A DNA stretch of 64,000 nucleotides from Levilactobacillus cerevisiae (GTDB lineage Bacteria > Bacillota > Bacilli > Lactobacillales > Lactobacillaceae). The position numbers were made by a program, and so were the translations under genes. The DNA is taken from assembly GCF_003946245.1 (NCBI RefSeq), contig NZ_RHNN01000016.1, forward strand, positions 1 to 64,000. The letters run 5' to 3'. Positions 51,093 through 58,894 of the stretch are shown in pieces. The notes beneath the pieces were generated by a model that searched no databases, was not told the DNA's origin, and was given only the letters and a program-made list of their open reading frames with translations. Each line of letters starts with the position of its first letter. The first letter of the stretch is position 1.

Positions 51093-51389
51093 GCCCCCGC
51101 CCTCCTTTTGGTCATCAGTTCGTCGTCATCCCGCATTTGGCTGCCCTAGTCGTTGTTTGACCAAATTAACTGACACGATCACCTTTATCTGATGATTCAA
51201 CTACCTTTGAATCGAGTCATTCTCCATTTGATTTAGCATACTTCGGATTATACACGGCAATAAAGTTCATAGCGAATGAAATTAACGTTTATAATTATTT
51301 AAATATTATATTAATTATAAAAAACGGTACCTCACTGCCGCTCGGCCTATTAGCAATCTCCTAAACCCTCGTCACACAGCGATTCCACG

Positions 51390-51435
51390 CAAAAAACACC
51401 GCGAATCACTTTTGGAAGGATTCGCGGTGCTTTTT
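51390..51435 (-). terminator. Terminator of the second MFS gene
   Basis: AACACCGCGAATCA pairs with ATTCGCGGTGCTT; A run on the left gives T on the minus strand. 51093-51390 is AT-rich upstream DNA of the lectin gene with no other feature. Confidence 0.82.
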
Positions 51436-51459
51436 GACCGCCAAACGATCGGCGGCAAT

Positions 51460-52665
51460 TTAATATTGATTGAATTTGTGAACCAGTCGCTTCACTGGCC
51501 GGGCCAACCGGATCAGCAGCAACGTCAACCCAATGCTCAAGGCAACCATGCCAGCACCGAACAGTGGCGTCCAGCCCAAACCAAATTGACTGGTTACCTG
51601 ACCACCGATTCCCGAGCCCATGGCGATCCCGACGTTAAATGCCGAGATGTTGAGCGCTGAGGCCATCGTGATGTCCTTTGGCGTATTCTTTTCGGCTAAT
51701 TGGACAATGTACAACTGCAGGCCTGGCACGTTCATGAAGGCGAAGAACCCCATGACCAACACCGTCAGCAGGCCCAACCACTGACTGTTGGCGGTAAACG
51801 TCAACACTAATAGCGTCGCGAAGAGGCCGGTGAACATTTTCAACAGTGCGGCGAGTGGCTTGGCATTGGCCCAACGACCACCCAGCGTGTTGCCCATCGC
51901 GACCATCAAGCCGTAGACGACCAGGATGACAACCACGGTACTGGCTGACCAGCCCATTTTTTGTTCCAATAATGGTGAGAGGTACGTGTAAGCCACGAAG
52001 GTGCCGCCGTAACCCAACGCCGTGACCAGTAAGGCCACTAGGAGTTGCGGATTGCCCAGTACCCGGAGAATCCCGCGGGCAGTCGCCTTACTTGGCAGTG
52101 GCAGGTTCCGTGGAACCAGAATGTAATCCGCAAGCAACCCAATCACACCAATCAAACTAATGAAGATAAATGACCAACGCCAGCCACCCAGTTGTCCGAT
52201 CATGGTTCCCAGCGGCACACCCGTCACCGTTGCGACCGTCAGTCCGGTAAACATCACGGCAATCGCCGACGCCCGTTTGGAAGGTGCCACCACGTCCGCC
52301 GCAATCACGGAGGCCACCGTCATGAAGATACCGTGTGCTAATGCGGCAATCACCCGCCCCGCCAATAGGACGATGAAGGTTGGGGCAAAGGCGGCGACCA
52401 GATTCCCTAAAATAAAGAGCAACATAATAATCACCATCAACGTGTGGCGATTAATCTGACCCGTCAAGAGCGTCATTAACGGCGCCCCCACCATGATTCC
52501 CATGGCGTAGACGGACACCGTTAACCCCGCCTGTGCCAAGCTAATGTGGAAACTTTGAATCAATAGGGGCATCAACCCCACGCTGATAAATTCAGTTGAA
52601 CCAATGGCGAACGCGCTGACGGCCAGCGCCAGTAGCGTCATTGCCGGTGAAATTTTCTTAGTCAT
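51460..52665 (-). CDS. MFS transporter (AraJ/YdhP-like efflux family)
   Basis: A 401-residue, twelve-helix transporter. The N-terminal FAIGSTEFISVGLMPLLIQ is the hallmark of the arabinose-efflux-permease (AraJ) family, followed by VSVYAMGIMVGAPLM in helix 2 and RVIAALAHGIF in loop 3-4. Start ATG 52665 with AGGAGG. It is divergent from an HxlR regulator and shares its control region; this pairing often means response to electrophiles or drugs. Substrate unknown. Confidence 0.86.
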   Translation of the reverse strand: MTKKISPAMTLLALAVSAFAIGSTEFISVGLMPLLIQSFHISLAQAGLTVSVYAMGIMVGAPLMTLLTGQINRHTLMVIIMLLFILGNLVAAFAPTFIVLLAGRVIAALAHGIFMTVASVIAADVVAPSKRASAIAVMFTGLTVATVTGVPLGTMIGQLGGWRWSFIFISLIGVIGLLADYILVPRNLPLPSKATARGILRVLGNPQLLVALLVTALGYGGTFVAYTYLSPLLEQKMGWSASTVVVILVVYGLMVAMGNTLGGRWANAKPLAALLKMFTGLFATLLVLTFTANSQWLGLLTVLVMGFFAFMNVPGLQLYIVQLAEKNTPKDITMASALNISAFNVGIAMGSGIGGQVTSQFGLGWTPLFGAGMVALSIGLTLLLIRLARPVKRLVHKFNQY

Positions 52666-52707
52666 AATGACCTCCTCATTTTTCGTTTGCTAACGTAATA
52701 AATAATG

Positions 52708-52735
52708 ATTATACTGGTTACCAACCGAAGAACAA
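52708..52735 (-). promoter_or_regulatory. Promoter of the MFS gene with operator in the spacer
   Basis: On the minus strand TTGTTC (52730-52735), 16-base spacer, TATAAT (52708-52713). The dyad GGTTaccAACC (52716-52726) fills the spacer, and AAGGTAAC recurs at about 52765, so the HxlR protein could repress by covering the promoter. Confidence 0.65.
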
Positions 52736-52794
52736 GAACCGACTTTAAAGTGCCCTACCCACCAAAAGGTAACTATTAGACAGGAGGCCGTTTC

Positions 52795-53157
52795 ATGCCC
52801 ACAAAAACGTATCACATTGGTGTCGAAGCCACGATGGAAATCATTGGTGGCAAATGGAAGTCCATTATTCTCTGCCATCTGCGCCACCAAACCATGCGCA
52901 CGGGAGAGCTTGCCCGCGCCATTCCTCAGATTTCACAGAAGATGCTTACCCAACAGCTCCGCGAGCTAGAGGCGGCAAACATTGTCGCTCGCCACGTTTA
53001 CAAGCAGGTGCCGCCGAAGGTTGAGTATGCGTTGACCGATTACGGCGAGTCACTGTCGGGGATTTTGCATGAGCTTTGCGTTTGGGGCGAGGACAATATC
53101 GACCGGCGCGAGGCGGCTGGCGAAGAGATCACCCTCCTCAGCCGCGACGACGTTTAG
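52795..53157 (+). CDS. HxlR-family regulator
   Basis: A 120-residue winged-helix protein. Family features are clear: GKWKSIILCHLRHQTMRTGE and ISQKMLTQQLRELEAANIVA, then VPPKVEYALTDYGESL. Cysteine 27 (ILCHL) lies in helix 1/2 near where redox-sensing HxlR proteins carry their sensor Cys; another is at about 101 (ELCVW). Start ATG 52795 with AGGAGG. Its stop codon coincides with the tip of repeat R14. It probably represses the divergent MFS gene. Confidence 0.87.
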   Translation: MPTKTYHIGVEATMEIIGGKWKSIILCHLRHQTMRTGELARAIPQISQKMLTQQLRELEAANIVARHVYKQVPPKVEYALTDYGESLSGILHELCVWGEDNIDRREAAGEEITLLSRDDV

Positions 53158-53379
53158 CATGGTTCGTACCAGTCGCCTTACCGGGCAGGGAAAATAGACT
53201 GGAACGCTGTGGGCGGACGTCCGAAGCCACAGGGCGGTCTTCGGGCTCGCTTTGAGCCTCAAAAACCGAGTCTCAAAGACGCCAATTCTCTAAACGACTC
53301 AACCCGTCGTTAAGAGAATTCCCACGGCTGAGTCTATTTTCCCTGCCCTCTCGGCTGATACTGGTGCGAACCATGCTAA
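53155..53379 (+). repeat. Family A type 1 repeat, best-preserved arms (R14)
   Basis: Outer arms TTAGCATGGTTCGTACCAGT / ACTGGTGCGAACCATGCTAA and GGGCAGGGAAAATAGACT / AGTCTATTTTCCCTGCCC. Hairpin 1 GTCCGAAG/CTTCGGGC (53219-53246), hairpin 2 CTTTGAG..CTC/GAG..CTCAAAG (53250-53278), hairpin 3 AATTCTCTAAACGAC/GTCGTTAAGAGAATT (53284-53320). Its first bases are the HxlR stop codon. Confidence 0.85.
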
Positions 53380-53469
53380 CGCCTTGCTCAGAAGTATGGT
53401 GTTTTTCAACTTTTCTTGAATGATTACTTAAGTTCAAGTCTGTTCCAATCAGCTGTACACATTACAAAT

Positions 53470-53523
53470 CAAAAAAATCCCACAATTTTGCCAATAATAC
53501 CCGGCATTCTTGTGGGATTTTTC
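53470..53523. terminator. Terminator-like hairpin
   Basis: AAAAATCCCACAA pairs with TTGTGGGATTTTT around a loop with GCC/GGC. It would end transcripts of the HxlR gene that pass through R14. No gene lies between it and 53701. Confidence 0.75.
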
Positions 53524-53700
53524 AGACCGACAAACACCGCCACATCAGCAATCGCACCCATTTCTCAACGCTTTCTAAACCCAACCTAAGAAATTCACAG
53601 TTTAAGTTTAGCTAACCCTCAAGATGATGATGGCCCTCACATGGTATAACTAATACATCGAAAGCGATACGACAAACAAACAACTTGAGGAGTGGTTATA

Positions 53701-53997
53701 ATGAATAAACTTAAATCAATGATGACTAAAGTAATGTTGGGTGCCATGACCGTCACAACCCTGATGGCAACTTCTGCTGGGGCTTCTGCCGCCACCACGA
53801 CCGTTTCAACGCCCGCCCCCGCTGTCACTGAAACTTCTATTACCTTGAAGCAACAGGCACAACCCGAAATTCACCCAACAACCATCAAGCTTCACAAACA
53901 CGTCTCCACTAGCCAGATTTCTAGCCAAGTACAGACGGCCGTGGATGCCAGCGCGTTGAACCTGGACCAACAACACCACGACAGCCAATTGAAATAG
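53701..53997 (+). CDS. Small secreted hypothetical protein
   Basis: 98 residues from ATG 53701 (TTGAGGAG upstream). Signal peptide with cut after ASA; the mature part is about 68 residues, rich in Thr, Gln, His and Pro, with no cysteine (TIKLHKHVSTSQISSQVQ and a QQHHDSQ tail). No anchor and no family recognised. A TATAAC box lies at about 53644. The gap to the next gene (53998-54212) is C-rich and shows nothing. Confidence 0.6.
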   Translation: MNKLKSMMTKVMLGAMTVTTLMATSAGASAATTTVSTPAPAVTETSITLKQQAQPEIHPTTIKLHKHVSTSQISSQVQTAVDASALNLDQQHHDSQLK

Positions 53998-54212
53998 CCC
54001 TAACTGCTTAGTCCGCTGACGGCGCAGCCTCCTCCAAACACTGCCCGCTTCATGACTACTCCCATTTCCGATTTCAAATGCTAGACTCCCCCTTAATCTA
54101 GTACCAACGTTTCCCCCTGACTCTCCCCCTCAGAGTCAACTCCCAGTATCATCCCCCTCATGATCCACCGAATCGTGCCCTTAACCACGGTTCATCCCCC
54201 AACAGAATAGAC

Positions 54213-54249
54213 AAAAATCCGACTGGTAGATTGCGCCAGTCGGATTTTA
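54213..54249. terminator. Terminator of the Rrf2 gene
   Basis: AAAATCCGACTGG pairs with CCAGTCGGATTTT; usable in both directions. Confidence 0.82.
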
Positions 54250-54254
54250 TGTTT

Positions 54255-54689
54255 TCATTTATTTTTCGCTTGTTCTCGTGCCAAAATATCGCCAATCAAT
54301 CGGGCCAGCGTAATCTGTTTCATCTGGTCTTCCGCAGCCGCCTGAACTTCCGCGTACGCCTCGCGCAACGTGTCTTGGATGTTCCCACCCACGACACAGT
54401 TGGGATTGGTCTTATCATCAACGTGTAACAGGTTGCCGTCATCTTCGACTGCTTGGTAAATGGCCAACAGGGTAATCGCCGCGGGCTCCCGTGAAAGCTT
54501 GGGGGTGGCCGATCCTTGTTGGGTGGCCAAAAGCCCTCCACGACGCAGGGCACCCATCAACCGCCGCACCAGTGCCGGATTTGATTCCACACTCGCCGCA
54601 ATAGTTGCACTGGATAAATCACCGTCTTGGCAAATAGAAATGTACGCCAAAATGTGTACGGCATCACTTAATTTATGCGAATAGCGCAC
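54255..54689 (-). CDS. Rrf2-family regulator (YwnA-like)
   Basis: About 144 residues. The N-terminal winged helix MRYSHKLSDAVHILAYISIC is followed by ATIAASVESNPALVRRLMGAL and the wing. The central CVVGGN contains a single cysteine, not the three-cysteine iron-sulfur cluster site of IscR/NsrR, so it belongs with the YwnA group of small-molecule or redox sensors. GTG 54689 has GGGGG seven bases upstream; GTG 54695 overlaps it. It lies downstream of an NmrA-like oxidoreductase gene on the same strand, a common pairing. Confidence 0.83.
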   Translation of the reverse strand: MRYSHKLSDAVHILAYISICQDGDLSSATIAASVESNPALVRRLMGALRRGGLLATQQGSATPKLSREPAAITLLAIYQAVEDDGNLLHVDDKTNPNCVVGGNIQDTLREAYAEVQAAAEDQMKQITLARLIGDILAREQAKNK

Positions 54690-54767
54690 GAACACGCCCC
54701 CTTCTGGGTTGAAACGGCCATCGTCACAAAACTTCGGTCCGCTTCACTCAACGAACATTATACCCGT

Positions 54768-55634
54768 CTAGCTTTTACCTGCAAGGTTGGCCGCTAAGAA
54801 ATCTGGTAAGGCTTGTGCAGGCCGACCCATAATTTTCTGATAATCGTCCGTGACGGTTGCCAGGAGGCCCTTGGCACCACCGGCGTACATCGACGCCAGC
54901 ATGTGGCCTTCGTTCCCGGCGTTGTACATTTGGGCAAACGTACTGAGCGTCACTGGGGCGTATCCAATGGACTTGCCAGACACGTCACTCAAGACGCGGG
55001 CCAACGCGGGCATCGTGTAGGACCGTTGCTGGGTCAATGTGTACATCGGTTGCGTCCACAAACTGGAGGTGACCGCGACTTGAGCGAAGGCCGCCGCACT
55101 CTCTGCCAAACTAATGAAGCTCAACGACGCGTCGCCCAGCGGATAGATTACGTTGTGACGTTCGATCAGTTCTGGCAAATACGGCACCAAGGGGTCAGCG
55201 TACAAAGCGTTCCGTAAAATGGTATAGGACAAATTGGATGCCGCCAACCGCCGTGGTACGTAGCCGTAAAAGGCAGACAGGTCAAACGGATTATCCACTT
55301 GGTCCGCGATAAATCCCATGACAATCAGGTGTTGGACCTGGGCCGTTTCGGCCGCCGCAATCACGTTTTCAAACTCGGTCACCCGACTGAAACTGTCGTG
55401 ACTCTTGCTCGGAACATAGATGGCCACGTCGGCGTTTTGCAAGCTGGCCACAATGCTAGTCTGTTCCCGGTAATCCAGGGGCAAGACGGTCATCCCCTGC
55501 TGGGCAAATGCCGCGGCCTTCGCCGGAGTGTGGACGCCCAAGGTGATGCTGGTGGCAGCCACCCGTTGTGCCAGCTGCGAGACAATTTGGCTACCTAAAT
55601 GACCCGTGGCACCCGTAATCACATATTTTGTCAT
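54768..55634 (-). CDS. NmrA-like/QOR2-type NAD(P)H-binding oxidoreductase
   Basis: A 288-residue atypical short-chain dehydrogenase. N-terminal Rossmann motif YVITGATGHLGSQIV (GxxGxxG), then VIYPLGDASLSFI and the C-terminal helical cap. No YxxxK catalytic pair is evident, as expected for NmrA/QOR2 proteins, which reduce quinones or sense NADP. ATG 55634 with AAGGAG upstream. Next to an Rrf2 regulator, so likely stress-induced. Confidence 0.82.
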   Translation of the reverse strand: MTKYVITGATGHLGSQIVSQLAQRVAATSITLGVHTPAKAAAFAQQGMTVLPLDYREQTSIVASLQNADVAIYVPSKSHDSFSRVTEFENVIAAAETAQVQHLIVMGFIADQVDNPFDLSAFYGYVPRRLAASNLSYTILRNALYADPLVPYLPELIERHNVIYPLGDASLSFISLAESAAAFAQVAVTSSLWTQPMYTLTQQRSYTMPALARVLSDVSGKSIGYAPVTLSTFAQMYNAGNEGHMLASMYAGGAKGLLATVTDDYQKIMGRPAQALPDFLAANLAGKS

Positions 55635-55804
55635 GAGAAAATCTCCTTGCTATTCGATGTTACTTTAATTGTTACATGAATCCCTGAAAACGTCAAACAT
55701 TTTGTTTCAGTCTGTCGCATATTAAGCGCTTTCCAACATGAAAGAGACTATAATGGGGGTTAGGAATTAATCCTAAAAATCAATCACAATAAGGAGTGAG
55801 TAAC

Positions 55805-56569
55805 GTGGTTCAACAATTAGCAGGTAAGGTTGCAATCATCACGGGTGCTGGATCCGGCATGGGCAAGTCCATGGCCGAATTATTTGCCAACGAAGGCGCC
55901 AGAGTGGTCGCCGCTGACATCAATGAAGACCGGTTAAACGAGGTCGTGAAAGAAATTAAGGATGCCGGCAATGACGCGGTCGCTGCCGTGACCAATGTCA
56001 CTAAGGAAGCCGACGTGGTTGCCATGGTGCAAACCGCAGTCGACAGTTTCGGACGCTTGGATATTTTGGTTAACAACGCCGGAATCATGGACAACATGGC
56101 CCCCGTTGGAACGTTGACCAACGAATTGTGGGACCGCGTTATGACGGTCAACACAACCAGCGTGATGCTGGCAACGCGTGAGGCCCTCAAGCTCTTTACC
56201 AAACAAAAATCCGGTGTCATTTTAAACATCGCCTCTGTGGGTGGTATTGGTGGCGGCCGTGCCGGTGCAGCGTACACAGCGTCCAAGCATGCCGTGGTGG
56301 GCTTGACCAAGAACACCGCCTACATGTACGAAAACATGGGCATCAGAACCAACGCGATTGCCCCCGGTGGCATCAAGACCAACATTGCCGAATCCATGAA
56401 GGGTATCGACAAGGAAGGCATGCAACGGCAAAGTGTCGGCATGCCACTCTCACCAGAACCAGGAACGGGCGACGAGATTGCCCAAACGGCGCTGTTCTTA
56501 TGTTCAGACGCCTCCAGTTACGTCAACGGGACGGTCGTACCCGTGGACGGCGGGTGGACTAGTTATTAG
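55805..56569 (+). CDS. Classical short-chain dehydrogenase/reductase
   Basis: A 254-residue SDR from GTG 55805 (AAGGAG eight bases upstream; GTG 55796 overlaps it). Cofactor motif TGAGSGMG, structural NNAG in ILVNNAGIMDN, catalytic Ser in NIASVGGIGG and Tyr-Lys in AAYTASKHAVVG are complete. AADINEDR after strand 2 favours NAD(H). Substrate unknown. The stop TAG shares two bases with the AGAGTG end of repeat B6. Confidence 0.88.
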   Translation: MVQQLAGKVAIITGAGSGMGKSMAELFANEGARVVAADINEDRLNEVVKEIKDAGNDAVAAVTNVTKEADVVAMVQTAVDSFGRLDILVNNAGIMDNMAPVGTLTNELWDRVMTVNTTSVMLATREALKLFTKQKSGVILNIASVGGIGGGRAGAAYTASKHAVVGLTKNTAYMYENMGIRTNAIAPGGIKTNIAESMKGIDKEGMQRQSVGMPLSPEPGTGDEIAQTALFLCSDASSYVNGTVVPVDGGWTSY

Positions 56570-56935
56570 AGTGCGGAACGAGCCGTTTAGACTCTGAGCA
56601 TTAGCGAAGATAGGGCTTCTGGTCGACAAAGTCGGCCAGGAGTCCTATCTTTTGCTAAGCGGAAGAGTCTGGCTCGTGTAGCACGTTTCAGAGGCTGCCA
56701 GTTTCCGGATAGGGCCGTGGAGAACCAGTCAAACGATTTAAAGCAATCTACCACCAATGGCCAAGTCCGCTCCAAACCAACATCATTGCTGAACCGGGGT
56801 TAAGCGCAGGGACCTGCCTTATGTAGCACGTTTCAGAGGCCGCCAGCTTCCGGATAGAGCCATGGAGAACCAGTCAACGGCCTAAAGCAATCTACCACCA
56901 AAGACCAGTCCTGCTCCAAACCAACTTCATCACTG
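56568..56935 (+). repeat. Family B array (B6)
   Basis: AGAGTGCGGAACGAGCC at the SDR stop codon; arm pairs ACGAGCCGTTTAGACTC with GAGTCTGGCTCGTGTAG. Inner hairpin GATAGGGCTTCTGG/CCAGGAGTCCTATC. A second half-unit about 180 bases on repeats TAGCACGTTTCAGAGGCCGCC and GGTTAAGCGCAGGGACCTGCC. No gene inside; 56936-56966 shows nothing. Confidence 0.85.
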
Positions 56936-56966
56936 AACTAAAACCAAGCGTAAACAACCAAGCCAA

Positions 56967-57026
56967 CAAAAAAATAAAGATCTCCGCTCCAATCAAAATC
57001 CATGATGAGCAGAGATCTTTATTTTG
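56967..57026 (-). terminator. Terminator of the second SDR gene
   Basis: AAATAAAGATCTCCGCTC pairs with GAGCAGAGATCTTTATTT across a 25-base loop; T run on the minus strand. Confidence 0.82.
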
Positions 57027-57042
57027 TACAGCAGTCTAAACC

Positions 57043-57774
57043 CTAGCCCTTAACCCCCAAGTCCACGCCCCCATCGACGTGCAACACTTGGCCGGTCACA
57101 AAATCATTTTGCATCAAGTACAGGTAAGCCGAAGCCACTTCATCCTTCGTGGCGACCCGCTGTAACGGTACGCCCTGGGCAAAGCTTTGGGCCTGTTCGG
57201 CGACCTGTTGCTGGGTCATTCCCCGCCACAGGCCGGTCGGCGTCCACGTGGGTGCCACCGCGTTGACCCAGTAATCCGGTGCCATTTCAACTGCTAGGCC
57301 CGCCACCATGGTATTGATGGCTTGATTGCCCACAATGGCGCCCGACGCGTCGTACGGATGGCCGCCCGCACCGGATGTGAAAATCAGCGACCCATGGGCA
57401 TTCAAATGGCTAGCTGCTACTTTTGCCAATTGGAGATTTGCGAAAAATTTATCCTCAATCGCCTGGCGAATCGTTGCGACGTCGTTGTCCAGGAAGCCAC
57501 CGCCCATTGCCCCGCCAAGGAACGACAGCACGTGGTCGAACTTGGGCTGACTCGAGAAGAAAACGGCCAGTTGATGGGCATCCTGGGCGTCTAAGGCTGT
57601 CCCACTAATGGTCGCGCCACTCGCTCGTAACCGCGCAATCGCGGCATCCACGTGTGTCTGGCTGTGTCCGATCACGTGAACGATGGTATCTTTGCTTAGC
57701 GCCTGACTGGCGACGGTCTCGCCAAAACCGGACGTCCCGCCCACAATTAAGAGTCGTTGTTGTGCTAATTTCAT
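57043..57774 (-). CDS. SDR-fold protein lacking the catalytic Tyr-Lys
   Basis: A 243-residue protein from ATG 57774 (GGAAAGG upstream). The cofactor loop is IVGGTSGFGETVA, and LSFLGGAMGGG takes the NNAG position. At the active site, SGAGGHPYDAS supplies Ser, but where YxxxK is expected the sequence is AIVGNQAIN: Tyr is replaced by Ile and Lys by Gln. The C-terminal VDGGVDLG is normal SDR. It is therefore a dinucleotide-binding SDR homologue of doubtful classical activity. Monocistronic, divergent from the TauE gene. Confidence 0.82.
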   Translation of the reverse strand: MKLAQQRLLIVGGTSGFGETVASQALSKDTIVHVIGHSQTHVDAAIARLRASGATISGTALDAQDAHQLAVFFSSQPKFDHVLSFLGGAMGGGFLDNDVATIRQAIEDKFFANLQLAKVAASHLNAHGSLIFTSGAGGHPYDASGAIVGNQAINTMVAGLAVEMAPDYWVNAVAPTWTPTGLWRGMTQQQVAEQAQSFAQGVPLQRVATKDEVASAYLYLMQNDFVTGQVLHVDGGVDLGVKG

Positions 57775-57928
57775 TGGAATTTCCTTTCCGTTGCTGACCA
57801 TTGCTTTAATTTTTACTCTCTAAAATTATCATACAGCAAGATGCCGGATTCCCCCAGCAAATTGACGTGTTAGCCCTTAACCGGTAAACTAGTCAACATA
57901 ATTAGTCGGTAAGGAGACGATTGGGTAA

Positions 57929-58672
57929 ATGATGTGGCTAGTTTTTCTAATAATTGGGTTCTTAGTTGGCCTACTGGTGATTTCCACCGGGGGTGGCGGC
58001 GCGGCCATCTACCTTGGCCTCTTGACCAGCGTCTTTGGTTTAGCGCCAGCCGTTGCGGCCTCCACGTCGCTGTTCACGGCGTTTCCCTCGTTAGTCGTGG
58101 GCGCATACGGTCACTACCGCACCGGCCAAATTCATTTCAAAGTCGGGAACCAAATGTTACTGACGGCGATTCCAGCGACGGTGGTGGGTGCACTGCTGGC
58201 CCCCTACATCCCCAACGACGTCTACACCTGGATTGTCGCCCTCATTTTGACGGGACTGGGCATTCAGGTCCTGGTCAAACGGTTCCTCAGCCACAGCAAT
58301 AAACCGGTGCGCCACCAGGGTATTCAGGCCGCCATCTACGGCATGTTGAGTGGTGTCATGGTGGGTGTCGCTGGCCTCAGTGGCGGCGGCCCCATCATCG
58401 CGGGACTGTTGGTGCTCGGACTGGACATGTTGCCAGCCGCGGCCACCTCATCCTACGTCCTGGTGGGCACCTCACTTGTTGGCCTGCTCTTTCACCTGTC
58501 CGCCAACAACATCGACTGGAACGTCGGCATTGGTCTGATGATTGGTGCCGTCCTTGGTGCTCTGTGTGCGCCGCGCCTATTGATGCACGTGGATCCGGCC
58601 AAACTCAACTATTACATCAAACCTTTCATGGGAATTCTGTTGCTCTTTATGGGCCTTCGGATGATTCTCTAA
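57929..58672 (+). CDS. TauE/SafE-family sulfite/organosulfonate exporter
   Basis: A 247-residue membrane protein with seven to eight helices in two halves. Conserved features: ISTGGGGAAIYLGLL (first GGG motif), ASTSLFTAFPSLVVG, and GVAGLSGGGPIIAGLLV in the second half (second GGG motif), each half with the same order. AAGGAG precedes ATG 57929; a second ATG follows directly. Substrate (sulfite, sulfoacetate or similar) not determined. The family B repeat B7 starts six bases after its stop. Confidence 0.87.
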   Translation: MMWLVFLIIGFLVGLLVISTGGGGAAIYLGLLTSVFGLAPAVAASTSLFTAFPSLVVGAYGHYRTGQIHFKVGNQMLLTAIPATVVGALLAPYIPNDVYTWIVALILTGLGIQVLVKRFLSHSNKPVRHQGIQAAIYGMLSGVMVGVAGLSGGGPIIAGLLVLGLDMLPAAATSSYVLVGTSLVGLLFHLSANNIDWNVGIGLMIGAVLGALCAPRLLMHVDPAKLNYYIKPFMGILLLFMGLRMIL

Positions 58673-58676
58673 GTGA

Positions 58677-58815
58677 AAAGAGTGGGACGAAGGGCGGTTA
58701 GCTGGCGAGCATTAACGGTGCTAAGGGAATAACCCCGGGCTTGGGTTATTTTCTTAGCAGTGTTAAGCGGAACCAGTTGCCCGGTAGTCCCACGTTTCAG
58801 CAACATAGATTAAGA
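58677..58815 (+). repeat. Family B repeat (B7)
   Basis: Arms GTGGGACGAAGGGC (58682-58695) and GCCCGGTAGTCCCAC (58779-58793); inner hairpin TAAGGGAATAACCC/GGGTTATTTTCTTA. It ends with CACGTTTCAGCAACATAG and is followed directly by the terminator. Confidence 0.83.
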
Positions 58816-58818
58816 ACC

Positions 58819-58859
58819 AAAACAGGCGTCCGGGACAAAATCCCAGATGCCTGTTTTTT
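58819..58859 (+). terminator. Terminator after B7
   Basis: AACAGGCGTCCGGGA pairs with TCCCAGATGCCTGTT, then TTTT. It matches the GGGACAAAATCCC style of the hairpins in B1 and B5. Confidence 0.85.
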
Positions 58860-58894
58860 AATTGCATATTTATAACAACGCGTCAGTCATCAAT

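Noticed and set aside
54813-55217. Antisense frames of 100-190 codons across large genes (also at 18447-18953, 19224-19769, 31656-32219, 40568-41236 and 60519-61118)
   Set aside because: High-GC codon use makes long antisense frames common; none has a family motif or start signal, and each lies opposite a gene with clear domains.
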